Assembly (NCBI GenBank): GCA_024741835.1
Contig: JAENRP010000126.1
Location: 44,665-108,664 of the forward strand
Origin: Diplocarpon mali
Lineage: Eukaryota > Ascomycota > Leotiomycetes > Helotiales > Drepanopezizaceae
DNA length: 64,000 nucleotides
Direction of reading: 5' to 3'
Shown: one piece after another, positions 33,693-45,775 of the stretch
Numbering within the stretch: position 1 is the first letter of the stretch
Layout of the letters: every line of letters starts with the position of its first letter
Position numbers and translations under genes: made by a program
Notes under the pieces: model-generated
What the model was told of the DNA's origin: nothing
The model's input: only the letters and a program-made list of their open reading frames with translations
Database searches by the model: none

Positions 33693-34365
33693 CTAGATGT
33701 TCGGATTCTTAATCTCCCCTTCTCTCGGCGCACTCTCCGCCACCGTCCCACAAGCTTTGCATCTCCTCTTCTCCTCACTCCCCTTAAATCTCTCCACCGC
33801 GCCCTTAATCTGCGTTCCCAGATCCGTACAGTGGAAGCTCTCCTCGTAGACGATCTGCCTACAGTCCTCTTTCGCGCAATACCATCTCAACGTATCGATA
33901 CTACCATCCGGTCTGGGCAGCTCTAACACGATTCCGACCGTATGCGCGAACCGTACGGGGTTGTGTGGTGTGTTGGGTGGTAGGAGGAACATACTACCCT
34001 CCGTGATGTAGATGTCTTTGAAGGGCGAGGGGGAGGAGCTGTCGACGACCTTGAGGAGCATGGTGCCACGAAATTGGTAGAACCACTCGGGCGTAGAGTT
34101 GATGTGGTAGTCGGTTCGCGCGTTGGGGCCGCCAACGATCTGGGTACGACGGTCTTGTCAGATGAATACTGTTGAGAGTCCACGAGGGGAGTGTACCATG
34201 ACGGTCATCCCATCGCTGTAGACACAGTAGTTGTTGATGGGGGGCTTGAGAAGGTGCGAGTTCTCCTCCAGCCTGGGTCTTGTTAGTACTTTGGTCTCTC
34301 GCTTACGCTTTGCAAATCGCGAGTCTGGGGTACCATTTGGGGATATTAAGAGGCGTGGAGAGCAT
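33693..34365 (-). CDS. bna1: 3-hydroxyanthranilate 3,4-dioxygenase (kynurenine pathway)
   Basis: Three exons: 34365-34334, 34272-34197 and 34139-33693, giving 184 aa, the usual length. The enzyme opens the ring of 3-hydroxyanthranilate on the route from tryptophan to quinolinate and NAD. The cupin metal ligands are visible: H48 (RTDYHINSTPEWFYQ), E54 in the same segment and H95 (PPNTPHNPVRF). The substrate-binding Arg of NARTDYH is present. The C-terminal part carries the two Cys pairs (YCAKEDC and RCKACG) of the rubredoxin-like second metal site. Introns (61 and 57 nt) have GTAC donors and CCCAG acceptors, and both joins restore conserved segments (IPKWLEENSH and TVMIVGGPNAR). The cytosol is the usual location. 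Confidence 0.96.
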
Positions 34366-37300
34366 CCTGTCAGAGTTGTGTGAGAGATTGGATTCATTCA
34401 GTGCTGCTTGAAAATGCGAGGTGTGATGCGATCATGGAGGGGTGGCGGAGCTTGGTAGCGGGGTCAGGCGTGCCTTTCGGGTGCTGATAACTCATCCACA
34501 TGGGTTCAGAGCGGAAGTTTCGCCGCTACTCCAGGTGAGAGGCGAACCTCCTACACTTCTGACTACTTCGTACTTACGAGGTAATTATATGCAGCCGGCT
34601 TTGCTTAGGTGAATACTTGATGATCGAATATCTGCCAGTAGTTCCAGTCTTGTCTTTTGATTACAATTTCTCGCAAAAGCGCGTTGCAAGTCTTTCCTAT
34701 CTATCTTGTTTACAGCAAGTCTCAGCGCACTGCTTGACGCTTCGTTTGAGCCGAGTTACTTGATGACCTTTCTTCAGCTACTTACTGCCTGTCTCATCGC
34801 GGCCTTTTACTCGTCACAATTTACTTTCAATAGTTTAATCGGTCGCGGGATTCGGCTCATACTTGCGGGTGCTGTTGAACCGGGCATTCGCGTGCTTGTA
34901 TGGGCCGTCGGAGGTGCGGATTACACATGCAATTACAAAGGAGACTTCGAGGCGGTTAACGCAATCGCATGAGCTAGCCAGACGCATTTCGTGGCAGCTA
35001 TGCTGCAGCCTAATACTTTTAATGGCGTGGACAAGGTGTTGTTCAAGAGCGTGGAAATTTTGGCTGGTTGCAGGTCTATGACACTCGTCATCAAGCACCC
35101 TTCTTTCGTAAGTCCTCAAGCTGCTCCGAATGCATCTCTCCGAAGCTCTTTGGTGACCATCACTTCAGGGCTGGAGCTCTCACTGCAATTCTTCAATCAG
35201 AATATCCATAATGAAGTCAATTCTTCGTAATAGCCTATACGAAAAGATATTAGTTTACGCAATAGAATTTTATTCATTCGCTTTATCAACCTAAGTGCTC
35301 GAGGAGTAATAATTTGATCGTCATTTATAGGCAATTGATTGATTCCCTGCCTTCATTATTGTCTACGACGTACAGTGATTTCTTGGTGTACACTCACTTT
35401 TCGTTGATTACTAGACAGCTGATACAAAGATCTCCTGCTTCGTGCCAGTGCCGTTAGTTTCGCCAAACGGCTAAAACTCTGGGACAAAGAAGAAAATATG
35501 AACGCTGATCCTCCCATAATTCTCGATGAAAAATGGCCTTGAGTTGAATATAATTTGCTTGGTGGCTCGTTGCTGACGACGAAGTGAGACTGCACCGGTT
35601 TTCGACTCAACGGTCTGAAAAATGGTTCATAGAAGTATCTACTGTGAGTTAGATGTGCCCGTTAGAGAAATCATGTGAGATTAAGTTTTGATAGTTCAAT
35701 AGGCGGAAGTCGTCGAAGAGCTTCTGGACTATATATGCCGAGTTTGTATAATCTTGTACTAGCACTGATAATAAGTTTTTGCAGGTTCACAGATTGACAA
35801 AACTGACCGTGAAGATCAGCAGAAGCATGAGAGATAGCTCTAGAAGGAGAGAACATTGAGCTATACACAACTAATGACCTTGATTTTTGGGGATTTCAGT
35901 TGATAGAGTGAGTGAAGCGCGGACCCAAAGGGAAAAGGATACAACAACAAAAATTGAAAATACAAACGAGGGGTTACAGAACAAGCTGTTACATATCGTG
36001 GGATTCATACTACTCACTGGTACTCGGAGGCTGATCGGCAGTCGTGCCTTCTAAATCACCAGAGTGCCCCGGTCTCAATTGCAATTTTTGTATTACGTGA
36101 CGTTCGACGAGCGATCACAACGCATGCGGCTCGATATTCCAACTATTTTTGCATGCGCTATCATACTTGAAGTCTAAATAGAACCCAATGGCCGGTTCCC
36201 AGCTGCTTTAGACTAACATGCTCCCAGGGTAGGTATTGTTACAGTCGTACAGATCTTGATATTGACTAAAAATAACATTGGGAGGCAAAGTTTCTGGGCT
36301 CAAAAGCTCGATATGCGATGATATGCATGCTCGTCATTTCGCTGCAGTTCCGGAGCTTTTAAATATCGCAGGCAAATCATAGAGGGCTGGTGAGAAAGGG
36401 GCGCAGGAAAGAGGTGGTCAAGGGTTATTTATAACTGAAGGTAAGACTCGCTTAGATGCCCCAAGCCGGACAGGCAGTTTTCGGCACATCTCATTCCTGG
36501 ACGACCAACCAAGTCAACCACCACACCTCTCCGACTCGGTATCTACGCTTCCCTCGCAGACACGGGCCAAGTGTGCCATCGGGCATTATCTCATCCCTTT
36601 CGGAATATCTCCTCAAATATGGAAATTCCAACGTGGTTTCTGGCAAGCAGACGATCTGGCTACTCCCAGGAACACTGTGTGGATCGGCCTTCTACCAGCA
36701 TCGCAGATAAGTCTGGTTATTCATAGTTATAGACTCGAAGTGGCAACATAATCTCCAAGGGGAAAAGCCTCTGATCTTGCCATGGTTTTTTGATGCCACG
36801 GTACACTTGCTGCTTGGCTGTTTGCTAGACAGTGCATGGAGCGGGCTATGAGATGTCGGCTTGCTTACTTATGAGCTTCCCATCACGCCAGGGAGCTTCG
36901 GAGAATTCGAAGAAGATATTTTGCCTCGCTCCCACGAAATCCCTTCATGGGATGGCAAGATGCGAACTCGAGCATGCCTCTAGGTTAACCTGGGAAAAGG
37001 TCTGCCGCAGCGCGCGAAAGATATGCCTTGATTCGGCCCTCCTTGCAGCCCTGCGGCTTCATATAGACCCTGCCTGGTTGCTAGCATGATGCTGACTACT
37101 CTGACAAATTTAAATTCCGACATGTTATATTTTGGGAGGAAAGGCAAGCCACCACCGAGTGCCAAAGGCAAGGCAAGCCAAGCCAGTCATCAGCTCGCTT
37201 AGCTGAGTGGCCCACCAGCTATCGGTAAACAAGATCCCATACATACTTGTAGCGCGTCTCCGTTATTTCCTTGTTCTCGGGTTGCTACATCTGTTGCGAT

Positions 37301-37389
37301 TAACAATATCCGCAATTGCCCATAGTTTCGTGTCTTAAGTAAGCAGTTTCCTTGAGTCTCATTCCATTTGTTGTTCTTACCCTGTTGCA
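34366..37389. other. Gene-poor stretch, 3 kb
   Basis: No gene I can support. Small frames at 34706-34972, 34835-35119, 35356-35610, 35671-35868 and 36456-36710 are short, overlap each other on opposite strands and lack splice-consistent extensions. The frame at 34706 contains a hydrophobic run (MTFLQLLTACLIAAFYSSQF) but no partner exon. 36100-36450 is AT-rich with several GCATGC-like hexamers. The right end should include the promoter of the aspartic-protease-like gene. Confidence 0.45.
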
Positions 37390-39583
37390 ATGATTTCCCG
37401 GAGAGCCTTGCAAGTGTCTGCCTTTCTATATGCGCTTCAAAAATTTCCTTGCTCAAATGCTTCGACCACGATATCTTCGAGGGCATTGCAAGTGACGCCT
37501 GCCCCACTGGTTGTTCCCCCGAGTCAAGCTTGTGAGTTCTTCTGTTTTACAAGCACAAAGAGTATCTGCTGATCAACATCCAGGGGATGGTAACGATGGC
37601 CCTGTAAGTTGCCTATAAGTTCTGTGCAAATCACACGAACAAACTCCAATTTTTAGATTATCTATCCATTGATCCCCCAAGTCGCAGATCCATCTTTGCT
37701 CTTGATTACTGACATCCCCTCAGTGGTCTTCTTTTTTCCTCAGAGTTGGATCACCACCACAAACAGTCAGAGTACTTTTATCAACAGCAAGCAATCAGCC
37801 TCTGGTTGTTACACCTCAGGGATGCCTGGAAGGCGATCCTCATGACTGCGCGAAACTCCGAGGAGGGCTCTTCCAAAGCAACGAATCTTCAACTTGGTGA
37901 GCAGCCTGGAAACGTTAGCAAGATACGCGATTGATGTCGCTGCAGGGCACAGAACAATATCCCCACAGACGAAATATTCTCTTTTGCAACCGAAAGCGAG
38001 CTCGAACTCTCCAGTAATGCTCTGTATGGCAATGATACGATCGCCCTGAGCTACGTAGGAAGCGGCACTCCTGCACTCGACGGTCAGAATGTTGGAGGAA
38101 TTGCGAGCAAAGATCTATTTATGGGCATCTTTGGAGTCAATCCTGCGGCGACAAAATTCCTAGCCCGCAGCAACCCGATCCAAAGCTACATGTCGAGCTT
38201 AAAAGCGCAGAAACAAATACCTTCCTTGTCCTATGGCTATACTGCAGGGAACAGATATCGTTTCAACACAGTCCTAGCAAGTCTAACTCTGGGGGGTTAC
38301 GACGCCTCTTTGACCGTGCCAAATGATCTTACATTCCAGTTCAGTGCCGACAGCAACTCGGAACTGACTGTTAATATCAAGGCTATTACTATCTCGTCCC
38401 AGAATAATGGGATCCAAGGCTTAAATTCTGCTTCATTTCCAGCAATCATCGATTCAACCGTACCGTATCTATACCTTCCAATTGAAGTGTGCCGTCAATT
38501 TGAGGTTATATTTGGCCTGACCTACGACTACAGCTCTAATCTCTACCTCGTCAATGAAGATCTGCACGTCGCGCTGGTCGAACAGGCTGCCCAGGTCACC
38601 TTTACGCTCACGAATGCTGCAGGCGCCTCGGATGTCAACATCGCAATGCCTTATGCCGCTTTCGATCTCATGGCGTCATGGCCGCTTGTTCAGAATTCTA
38701 CTCGCTACTTTCCTCTCAAGAGAGCGACAGAGAATAGCACACTGGTACTTGGCAGGGCATTCCTTCAGGAAGCGTAAGATCGACTTGTTTCGAAGTATAC
38801 TTCGGGCTGACAGGTTACAGCTATCTTGTAGCAGACTACGAGCGTTCGAACTTCTCTGTATATCAAATGAAATGGGACCCGAATGCCAAAGGCGACATTC
38901 GAGCTATCCTTCCACTGACGGATACGCCCGCGCAAGCAGCCAAGAATAGAAAGGTCTCAATCACTGTCATTGTAGCGATTTCTATCGGTGGGGCTCTATT
39001 CATTACAGTAAGCTTTAGTCTCATGTGTTTGTCAAAGATGTCCACATATTCTTACCGCCCCTCGGTTTACCAAAGTAATGAGATTGACTTTGTTTAGATC
39101 GTCGCGAGTTGCGTAATCAAAGCTTGCCAATACTGTCAAAGACGCAGAGCCATGGACTCCCCCGACCTAGACTCGATGTCCTCAATTCAGCCCTCCGAGT
39201 CACCCAGGTCAGCACTAGCATTCGCATGCAAAAGCGAATTAGACGCCAGGGAAACCCAACAGTCGAGCCCTGAACTTGCAGCAGTGCCATTCCGTGCTAC
39301 TGGTCTCCGCATCCGGGTCTACCCGGAGCTAGATGGGCACATATATGAGTTGCCTGCAAATGAGCCAGTCGGTAACGAGGTTGTCGGATCACCCGTCTCG
39401 CCTGTCGAAGTGATGCTTCAGCAGACGATCGATAGCATATTGGATCAGGACTACGGAGAGAGGTTCCAGGAAGCCAAGCTCCGTATCCGAGAGGAGGGAA
39501 GAGATGTGATAGCCGAGTCGCGAGAAAGGCATAGAGATGCTCGGCTTGGAGCTCCCATCGAATCCTGGCGTCGCACTGATTGA
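37390..39583 (+). CDS. Membrane-anchored aspartic-protease-like protein lacking the first catalytic Asp (611 aa)
   Basis: Six exons: 37390-37531, 37584-37603, 37724-37896, 37946-38773, 38821-39007 and 39098-39583. All joins are in frame and restore family segments (DGNDGPWSSFFLRVGSPPQT and LGRAFLQEAYLVADYE). The fold is that of pepsin-like (A1) fungal proteins: GSPPQTVRVLL where the flap-side strand should lead into the catalytic DTG, but here it reads STA (about residues 74-76). The second site is DST (D281, FPAIIDSTVPYLYLP). With one Asp missing it should not be proteolytic. After the domain come a short linker, one transmembrane helix (about 432-455, VSITVIVAISIGGALFIT) and a basic cytoplasmic stretch (CQYCQRRRAMDSP), then a long acidic tail. 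The N-terminus is only weakly signal-like. A surface sensor or scaffold role is inference. Confidence 0.82.
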
Positions 39584-40792
39584 TCCGGCTTCACGCGAGG
39601 GGCAAGCCTCATTGTTGTCAACACCCCGCTCTTTCAACGCGGATCCGAAATCTCAATGCTCCATGCCCCTAGTCTGTGTACACGACGCTGCTCAGCCGGC
39701 AGACTTCCTCGCAGCCCCCCGGCCTGCATGCCACCTTGCAAGCCATGGTGTCACGACAGACGCACCCGCTCATCCGTCTGCAAGAGAGATCGATCTCGGA
39801 GCGGACAGCCATCTGATACGAGACGGAACAAGGCGTGCGCGGCGGAATAAGATGAGGCGCAGATGTGTGCATATATATATATTACATACATAAAAAGTAC
39901 GATGTCTACACGCAGACTCGATACCCAGAGGCGCATACGCTTAAGCGAGAACAACAGGGGACGGAGAGCATCAAAACAAAAAAAGGCCGGCAAAAGCGTC
40001 CCTTTCCCAGACCCGGCTGGAGTGAGCCTGAGGGGCAGACCTGGGTGGAGAGGATCGTGGTCGTCCGGCTCCTGCACTTATCAAGCGTTGAAAGTGCTGC
40101 TGCTCTTCGCACGCAGGCTGCTGGCGTTTGGGGAGCTTGGCTGCCTCGTTTGATATACCTTTTTTTTCGTTAGCATAGCATAGCATAGCATAACATAACA
40201 TAACATAGCATAGCATAGCATAGCATAGCGTAGCGACGGCGCCGGAACAGCGTTCTGATACCCCAAGTCTCGACTCTCCCAGATCCTGTGCGTCCATCTC
40301 CGTTTCGCGGTCTGTGGTCCGGTCAAGTCACAGCTCTTGGCGGTGACTCCGTAACCCAAGGGCTAACGCGAACATCCGCACAAGCCCCGAGTACCCACCA
40401 GACACCAAGATAGTTGCTTTCAAGTTTGACCCTGCTACCCCTTTCCGTGCTGCCATGAGTCCTCAAGAACAATCTCAGTAGCCATAGACCAAGTCCTACA
40501 TCAAACTTATTCTCGTCTCTCGAACGAAAAATGAACATCCGTATAAAAGGTAGACGGCTTCTCCTTGGTATAACACAGATATTCGAGTCGACAGTACCGG
40601 GGGGGAGAGCCCGTAACTTACGGGGCGGTTAAGAATTGAGCCAATGAATGAAACCGAATTTGTATTTGGTTTTACTGCTGCACAGTGTCTAGTCAACGCA
40701 GCTCGCCTTGGTACGGACCTTGTCCTAGTGCTAATACGCAGTCCATGTATTCCTACAATATTCTCCTAAATCTCGGAGCCGAGAAATTTCTC
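39584..40792. other. Intergenic stretch with simple repeats
   Basis: About 1.2 kb between the aspartic-protease-like gene and the end of yra1. It holds a TA microsatellite (39872-39882), an A-rich block (39975-39985) and the 5-bp TAGCA array. Many overlapping open frames on both strands here come from the repeats and GC content, and none looks like a protein. Confidence 0.5.
40171..40235. repeat. Pentanucleotide array (TAGCA/TAACA), 13 units
   Basis: Thirteen head-to-tail 5-bp units. The central three are TAACA and the last two TAGCG, the rest TAGCA. On the minus strand it gives alternating Met-Leu-Cys-Tyr open frames, which explains several spurious ORFs. Confidence 0.92.
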
Positions 40793-42234
40793 CTACTCGA
40801 TCATATCAATATCATCCCCTGTAGGCGCTGCTACCGCAGCTGGAGCAGCATTTCCATTCTCCTTCTGGCCAAAGTAATCCTCCATCTCGGCATCGAGTTC
40901 TTCCTGAGTCTTTCTGGGTCTTCCGTCCTTGGCGAGACGCTCACCTCCACCACGGCCACTTCCGGTCCTCTCCCCCCTCTCTCTGCGGGCACCTGGTCGT
41001 CGGCCATCTCTTCTGCGCGGATGAGGACTTCGGGAACGGCTACGAGTGCCACCTGGAACATATCTATCGACATTACTGGGCGCTGGGCCGGTCACGTCGG
41101 AATGACGGACTGGCGAATCGGAGCGGGATCTTCCGTTTGGTACAGTTATTCTGTCGAAAAGGGAGCGGGCTGGAGGTGCGCCTCTGCGACCCGTGGGACC
41201 AGATGGGATTGGGATGAGACGAATCGGTTGGCCTGCAAGATATTAAGATGCATGAATTGATTGTTTGCTTGGTCCTTACCCTTTGCATTGGCTCCATCGA
41301 ATTCTCGAATTGCTGCCTTTGCGTCGGATGCCGTTTCGTAGGTGACGTACGCGACACCCTCCGAACGGCCAGCACGATCGTAGGTCAGGGAGAGCTTTAT
41401 GACCGGTCCGATGCGATTAAAAAGATCCTGCGGGAGTCAGCATGTGCGGTGTTTGTGGCTAATCCTACCCATACATCCAAATCATCCTCCGTCAGATCGT
41501 AGTGCAGGTTCTCGACTCGAAGCTTGGAGGAGAAAGCATCGCTGGCAAAGTCAGCATGATTAGGAGCACAAAAGGCATCATTTGCTTACTAGACAGGCTC
41601 CGGGGAGTACCTTCGGTCGGGGCGACTTGATCGTGGGTAGTATCCTGCTAGAACTTCATGAGCGCAAGCCCGCCACCAAAGTGAATAGGTTCGTACTGTC
41701 ATTGTTCCTCTCGAACTTGTCATGGACCCATTCTCTGCGCCGAGTTAGATCCTAGCTACTTCGCTTGGGGATAGCCACACACGAGTCAATGTTTCTATCC
41801 TCGCGAGTCCACTGCGCAGAGGAGGAGTCCTGGGTTAGCTGATGTATTCAAGTATGTACTTCTCTGCGCCTTTGAAGGTCATCAAGCGGTGCGTTCGCAT
41901 GCTGGCAGCTGAGGAGGAAGTCGACGTGTATATATGTAAGAGATTTGAGGAGGAGGAGGTGTGTGCACCTGTAACGCAGACGCCCGTTAGCTACGTCCCC
42001 GACCTTCAGAGCGGGAGATGCAAACCTTTTTTACGCCATCACGAGGATATTCATTGCGTTCGCTGCGTCCAGTTCTGTGTCCACCGCGACGGACTCCACT
42101 GGAGTAGCCACCGCCTCTCTGCGAGGTGTTAGCAGGGTGTCCTGGTCTGTCGGATTGCCTTCAGCGCGAGGCTGACTTGGCTGCGCGCAAATTACCTGGC
42201 GTTCGGCGACGATTTCATCGAGTGCTCGATCCAT
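40793..42234 (-). CDS. yra1: mRNA export factor of the Yra1/ALY/REF family (eight exons)
   Basis: Exons: 42234-42196, 42118-42026, 41811-41783, 41734-41697, 41644-41611, 41541-41475, 41427-41280 and 41232-40793, giving 295 aa. Every join is in frame. The N-terminus MDRALDEIVAERQ is the conserved REF-N motif that contacts the helicase Sub2/UAP56. It is followed by an RGG-type segment (RGGGYSSGVRRGGHR). An RRM spans about residues 82-155: KLRVENLHYDLTEDDL (RNP2-like LRVENL) and GRSEGVAYVTYE (RNP1-like). The C-terminal third is RS/RG-rich and ends with a TQEELDAEMEDYF motif, the C-terminal REF box. These proteins join TREX and hand spliced mRNA to the export receptor. Intron 2 (41812-42025, 214 nt) is far longer than the other six (47-77 nt). 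Confidence 0.93.
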
Positions 42235-42807
42235 TTTTCGGGTTCACGAAAGAGTTTTGAGGGTGGGGGGATTGGGATCGATATCGAGGTTCGTGATGAA
42301 AATATTCTCGTCCTGAGGGCGATCTCGAGGCCTGAGCTACATACCCGATAATGCTGAATGCAATCGAGACACGTGATCAGCCTCCCCTGAGGTGTCGTTT
42401 CGGGCTACTAGGTAGCTATGATTGACCCTGAAGGTCTGGACTGAGAGCGAGCCTAGCCTCATGAGTAGAAACTCCCAACAAACTGTTCAGAATCCTCAAT
42501 ATTACGGTTTCTATGCCGCTCGCGAGTTTACATTTCCTGGCGACGGCTTCTACTGTACAATATATTTTATCCTTTTTTTTTGCTACAAGCCCGGCATACT
42601 CATTCAGATAGTGGACACAACATAAATACCCAATCAATTTGAAGATGATGACATTACGCCATTCTCCCATGCAAACACTTGTAAACATAGTGACTGCAAG
42701 TTTATGCCAAACTCAACCATATGCCCCAGTACTCTCTCTCCCTTCATCGCCGGCCAATCCTTTACTCGGTCGAAACAGACGGGCCGACGAGAACGTCTGG
42801 ATATTTT
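42235..42807. other. Region between yra1 and the next minus-strand gene
   Basis: About 570 bp upstream of yra1 and downstream of the mitochondrial-type gene, so it holds the yra1 promoter and the latter's 3' UTR. Small frames at 42416-42688 and 42422-42625 are antisense to each other and show no protein features. Confidence 0.5.
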
Positions 42808-45775
42808 TCACGTGGGAAGCTTTCGGATGGGGAGTGACTTTACCTTTCCGAGCACGGTGCCTGGGAGCTCTTTATACTTCCGTCTCTCCCTGCCTGATCT
42901 TGAGAAGTCTCTAACGAGGTACGAGTACGGCAAGTCAATCTTCGTAACGCTCTCCCCTGCGGACGGAGCATCTCCCATGGACATGATGTCCGACTTGACG
43001 GTACTGTGACGTACGAACATACCCGACTCCGACACGAATCCAAAATGCCCGCGCCGGATGTGATAAACTGGTTGTTCTGTCGAACGAGGGCTATTCGCAG
43101 ACTGTGCAGGATAAACGTCATCCACGGTGCTAGGTACGCTGCCAAACACAGTACTAGTTCGCATCATTTTTGCACGACCAAGGTCTTCCATGTCCGCTAG
43201 AGGTCTCTTGTTGTGAGCGACGAAGAACTGAATATGAGCCCCCTCTTGAGCGAGGTTTCCGAGGGCAGAAGCTTGCTGCTCTTCAAGAGACCCTCCAGAA
43301 AAGTCGAAGCGAGCTTCGGGAATTTCGGCGTACGTTGTTTGCGGGTCTAGAGATAGAAGGCCTTGCTTCGCTCCCCATCCACCGCCTCCGCTCACTATTT
43401 TCCGTCAGTGCCCGCGAATCGAGAAATAGCAGCAAATACGTACGGACACGGCTGAAAGTGGCCCCTTTTCCAATCCAGTATCCCACGTACCCGAACTCCA
43501 TCTTCGCATTTGGGGGAGATACCCATTTTTGTCGCACCTCGGAGACGTCCAGAAGCAACTTCTGGTCACCGTCTGCAGCTCCCGAGACCGATTTCGAAGG
43601 TACCACCAGCGCCCATACATCAACTGTCGATTTGCCAGCCCGAAGCTCGTTCAAGAATTCTGTCACCGTAATCTCCAGCTCGCGAGAGGCCGGGCCAGCA
43701 TCCTCTTCACCAAAGTCGAGCTTGCTGACAATGTTGCCCAGTCCATTTTTGATCGCCCGGGCAGGCGTCAACGGAATCGCTGGAATGTAGACTTCAGGCA
43801 AGGCCGTCTTCATGTCATTGAGAAGTTGAATGCTCATATTCGATCTATCCTCGGGGCTTTTGATGGCGGTAAAATCTTCCTTCGTTGGGTCGTACCTCCA
43901 CCGTGAGGCAAGAAGTGTCGAGCGTCGACCAGTCTTGAAAAGCGTATTGGCGAGGGGTAGAGTAACTTCTGGGGGGCCTGATGGCTGGTTACAGAAAGTG
44001 AGACTAGACTGCATCGAGGGACTTGCTGATAGACCACGTTCTGCTTGATCCCAGATCTCGTTAACTGTACCCAACAAAGGACCATGTAGAAACGAAAATC
44101 CTTCTGCTGTACGTCCCCTTACAGAGTGACCAAGCATCTCAGGTGCTATTTGGTTTGAACTGTCAGCTCAGAAGTCAAAAATGGCACTCGTGGGACGTGG
44201 ATATATGTTCAAGGTAGTCTGTACAGATCGGTCGTGGAGCTACATAGAGAAAGCAAAACCTGGACTTACGTGGCGATAAACCATCAACACATGCACATAC
44301 GACATCAGTCTCGAACGGGGCTCCTTTTGACATGACTTGTATGGTAATCTTTTTCAGAAGGTCGGGGACCAAGGCAGTATCGTTCTCAACCATAGTAGCC
44401 AAGCTGGGAGTGAAAAGAAATACAAGTGCTTGGGGTCCATTATACTTAACCCATTCGACCCATTGGTCCTGATCCAATACAAAGGACCCCAGCGCTGAGA
44501 ATAGATGCTCTCTAGTCTCAACTTGAGTTAGCAGTTTTTGTAACAGCAGCAAAGACAATTACTTACCATCATCTCAGGCGAGTGGCAATTGATAGTGATT
44601 TGCCGTTGACGAGGCTTAGCAGGAGAGCTATTCTTTGAAATAGCTGCTGACGGTCCTGTCGGGCCATATTCTACGTGAGTAGTGGGGGGTCCACCACTAG
44701 TGGATGTATCGGGAGCCCCAGATTGCTTCAACTTTTGTGACACAAAAAACTCTGGTCCTTCCGAATACAAGTTCATGACACTATTATCCATATTATGCTG
44801 CCTCATTGCCATCAGCTCAGCATATTCTGCTTTCTGCGCTTTGGTGAAAAAGCGCAACAGTTTTGCCTCCTTCTCAGCATAGTCTTCTCTTTGCTCTTTC
44901 GTCAAATGCTGCAACGAGTTTGCCTCCTTCTCAGCATAGTCTTCTCTTTGCTCTTTCGTCAAATGCTGCAACGAGTTTGCCTCCTTCTCATGCTGCTCAT
45001 TTTCAGAAACTGCTTGATGATCAAGCTCTATTGCTCCCGGCAAAGCCTGCGATTTCTCCAGGTACGGATCATCCGCCGAGAACATTGTAGCTTTGTCTAT
45101 ATCGATTTTCCACTTCTTCTTTGGCTCAGGATTGGGAAGGTTTTGTGCTATGCGCGCCTTCAAGACCATCACCGCCAGATCCTGTTTCGCAGTCTCTATA
45201 TCGGCATGATATGACCTAGACAACTCTGTAGAAGCTTCTCCCGACTGCTTCTTTCGCTCCTCCAATATCTTCGCAGTATCTTTCAGCCTTTTCTTTTTTT
45301 CTTCTGCCCACTTGATATTCTGAGCAGCTGCCGTCATCACAGACATATGCTGCAGTTGCATATTCATAATCCGCTGGAGCATTCCATCCTTGGGCATCAG
45401 GGTGCTCAATTTCTCTTCCATGTACTTGAGATCTTTCCTCAGCTTTCTCTTCGCATGCCTATTTTGGCGATCTTGAGGAGTCATTCTAGCATTACGAGCC
45501 TTCTTAGCACTTTTCGCTTTCTTCGCCTTCTCCACTCTCTTTTGCCGTTCTTTCTCTTCCTCTTCCCTCGAAAACGCGTTCCACCACGGCACCACTGGCT
45601 CTAGAATCTTATCCTTCTCTGAAAGAATGCGCAGGCCATCGTTCGACTCCGAATGCACGTATCTCAGCGCCGGCCTGGATCTGAAAATGCTCACGTGTCG
45701 TGATACAAAGCTGCCACGATATGTTGCCGCGGCCCGAGTTGTCAAATCGATCTGACGGAACACGGTTCTGTTCAT
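42808..45775 (-). CDS. Probable mitochondrial protein of unknown function with a coiled coil and internal repeats (914 aa)
   Basis: Four exons: 45775-44567, 44516-44270, 44145-43444 and 43394-42808. The first intron is taken to use the GAG acceptor at 44517 because it lies at the right distance from the CTAACT branch site and restores the frame. The N-terminus (MNRTVFRQIDLTTRAAATYR, then RGSFVSRHVSIFRSRP) is rich in Arg and Ser without acids up to residue 9, like a mitochondrial presequence. Residues about 70-200 are a highly charged coiled coil. Residues about 265-320 hold three 19-residue repeats (EKEANSLQHLTKEQREDYA twice exactly, then a diverged third). The C-terminal half contains a conserved-looking segment SRVLSGGGGWGAKQGLLSLD that is cut by an intron and restored by splicing. 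I do not know the family's function. Confidence 0.82.
44862..44990. repeat. 57-bp tandem duplication within a coding exon
   Basis: Two perfect copies (44862-44918 and 44919-44975) plus a partial third. The unit is 19 codons, so the frame is kept, and it encodes the repeated EKEANSLQHLTKEQREDYA segment. Perfect DNA identity suggests a recent duplication. Confidence 0.95.

Noticed and set aside
39865..40297. Frames with alternating Met-Leu-Cys-Tyr residues
   Set aside because: Produced by the TAGCA pentanucleotide array, not by a gene.
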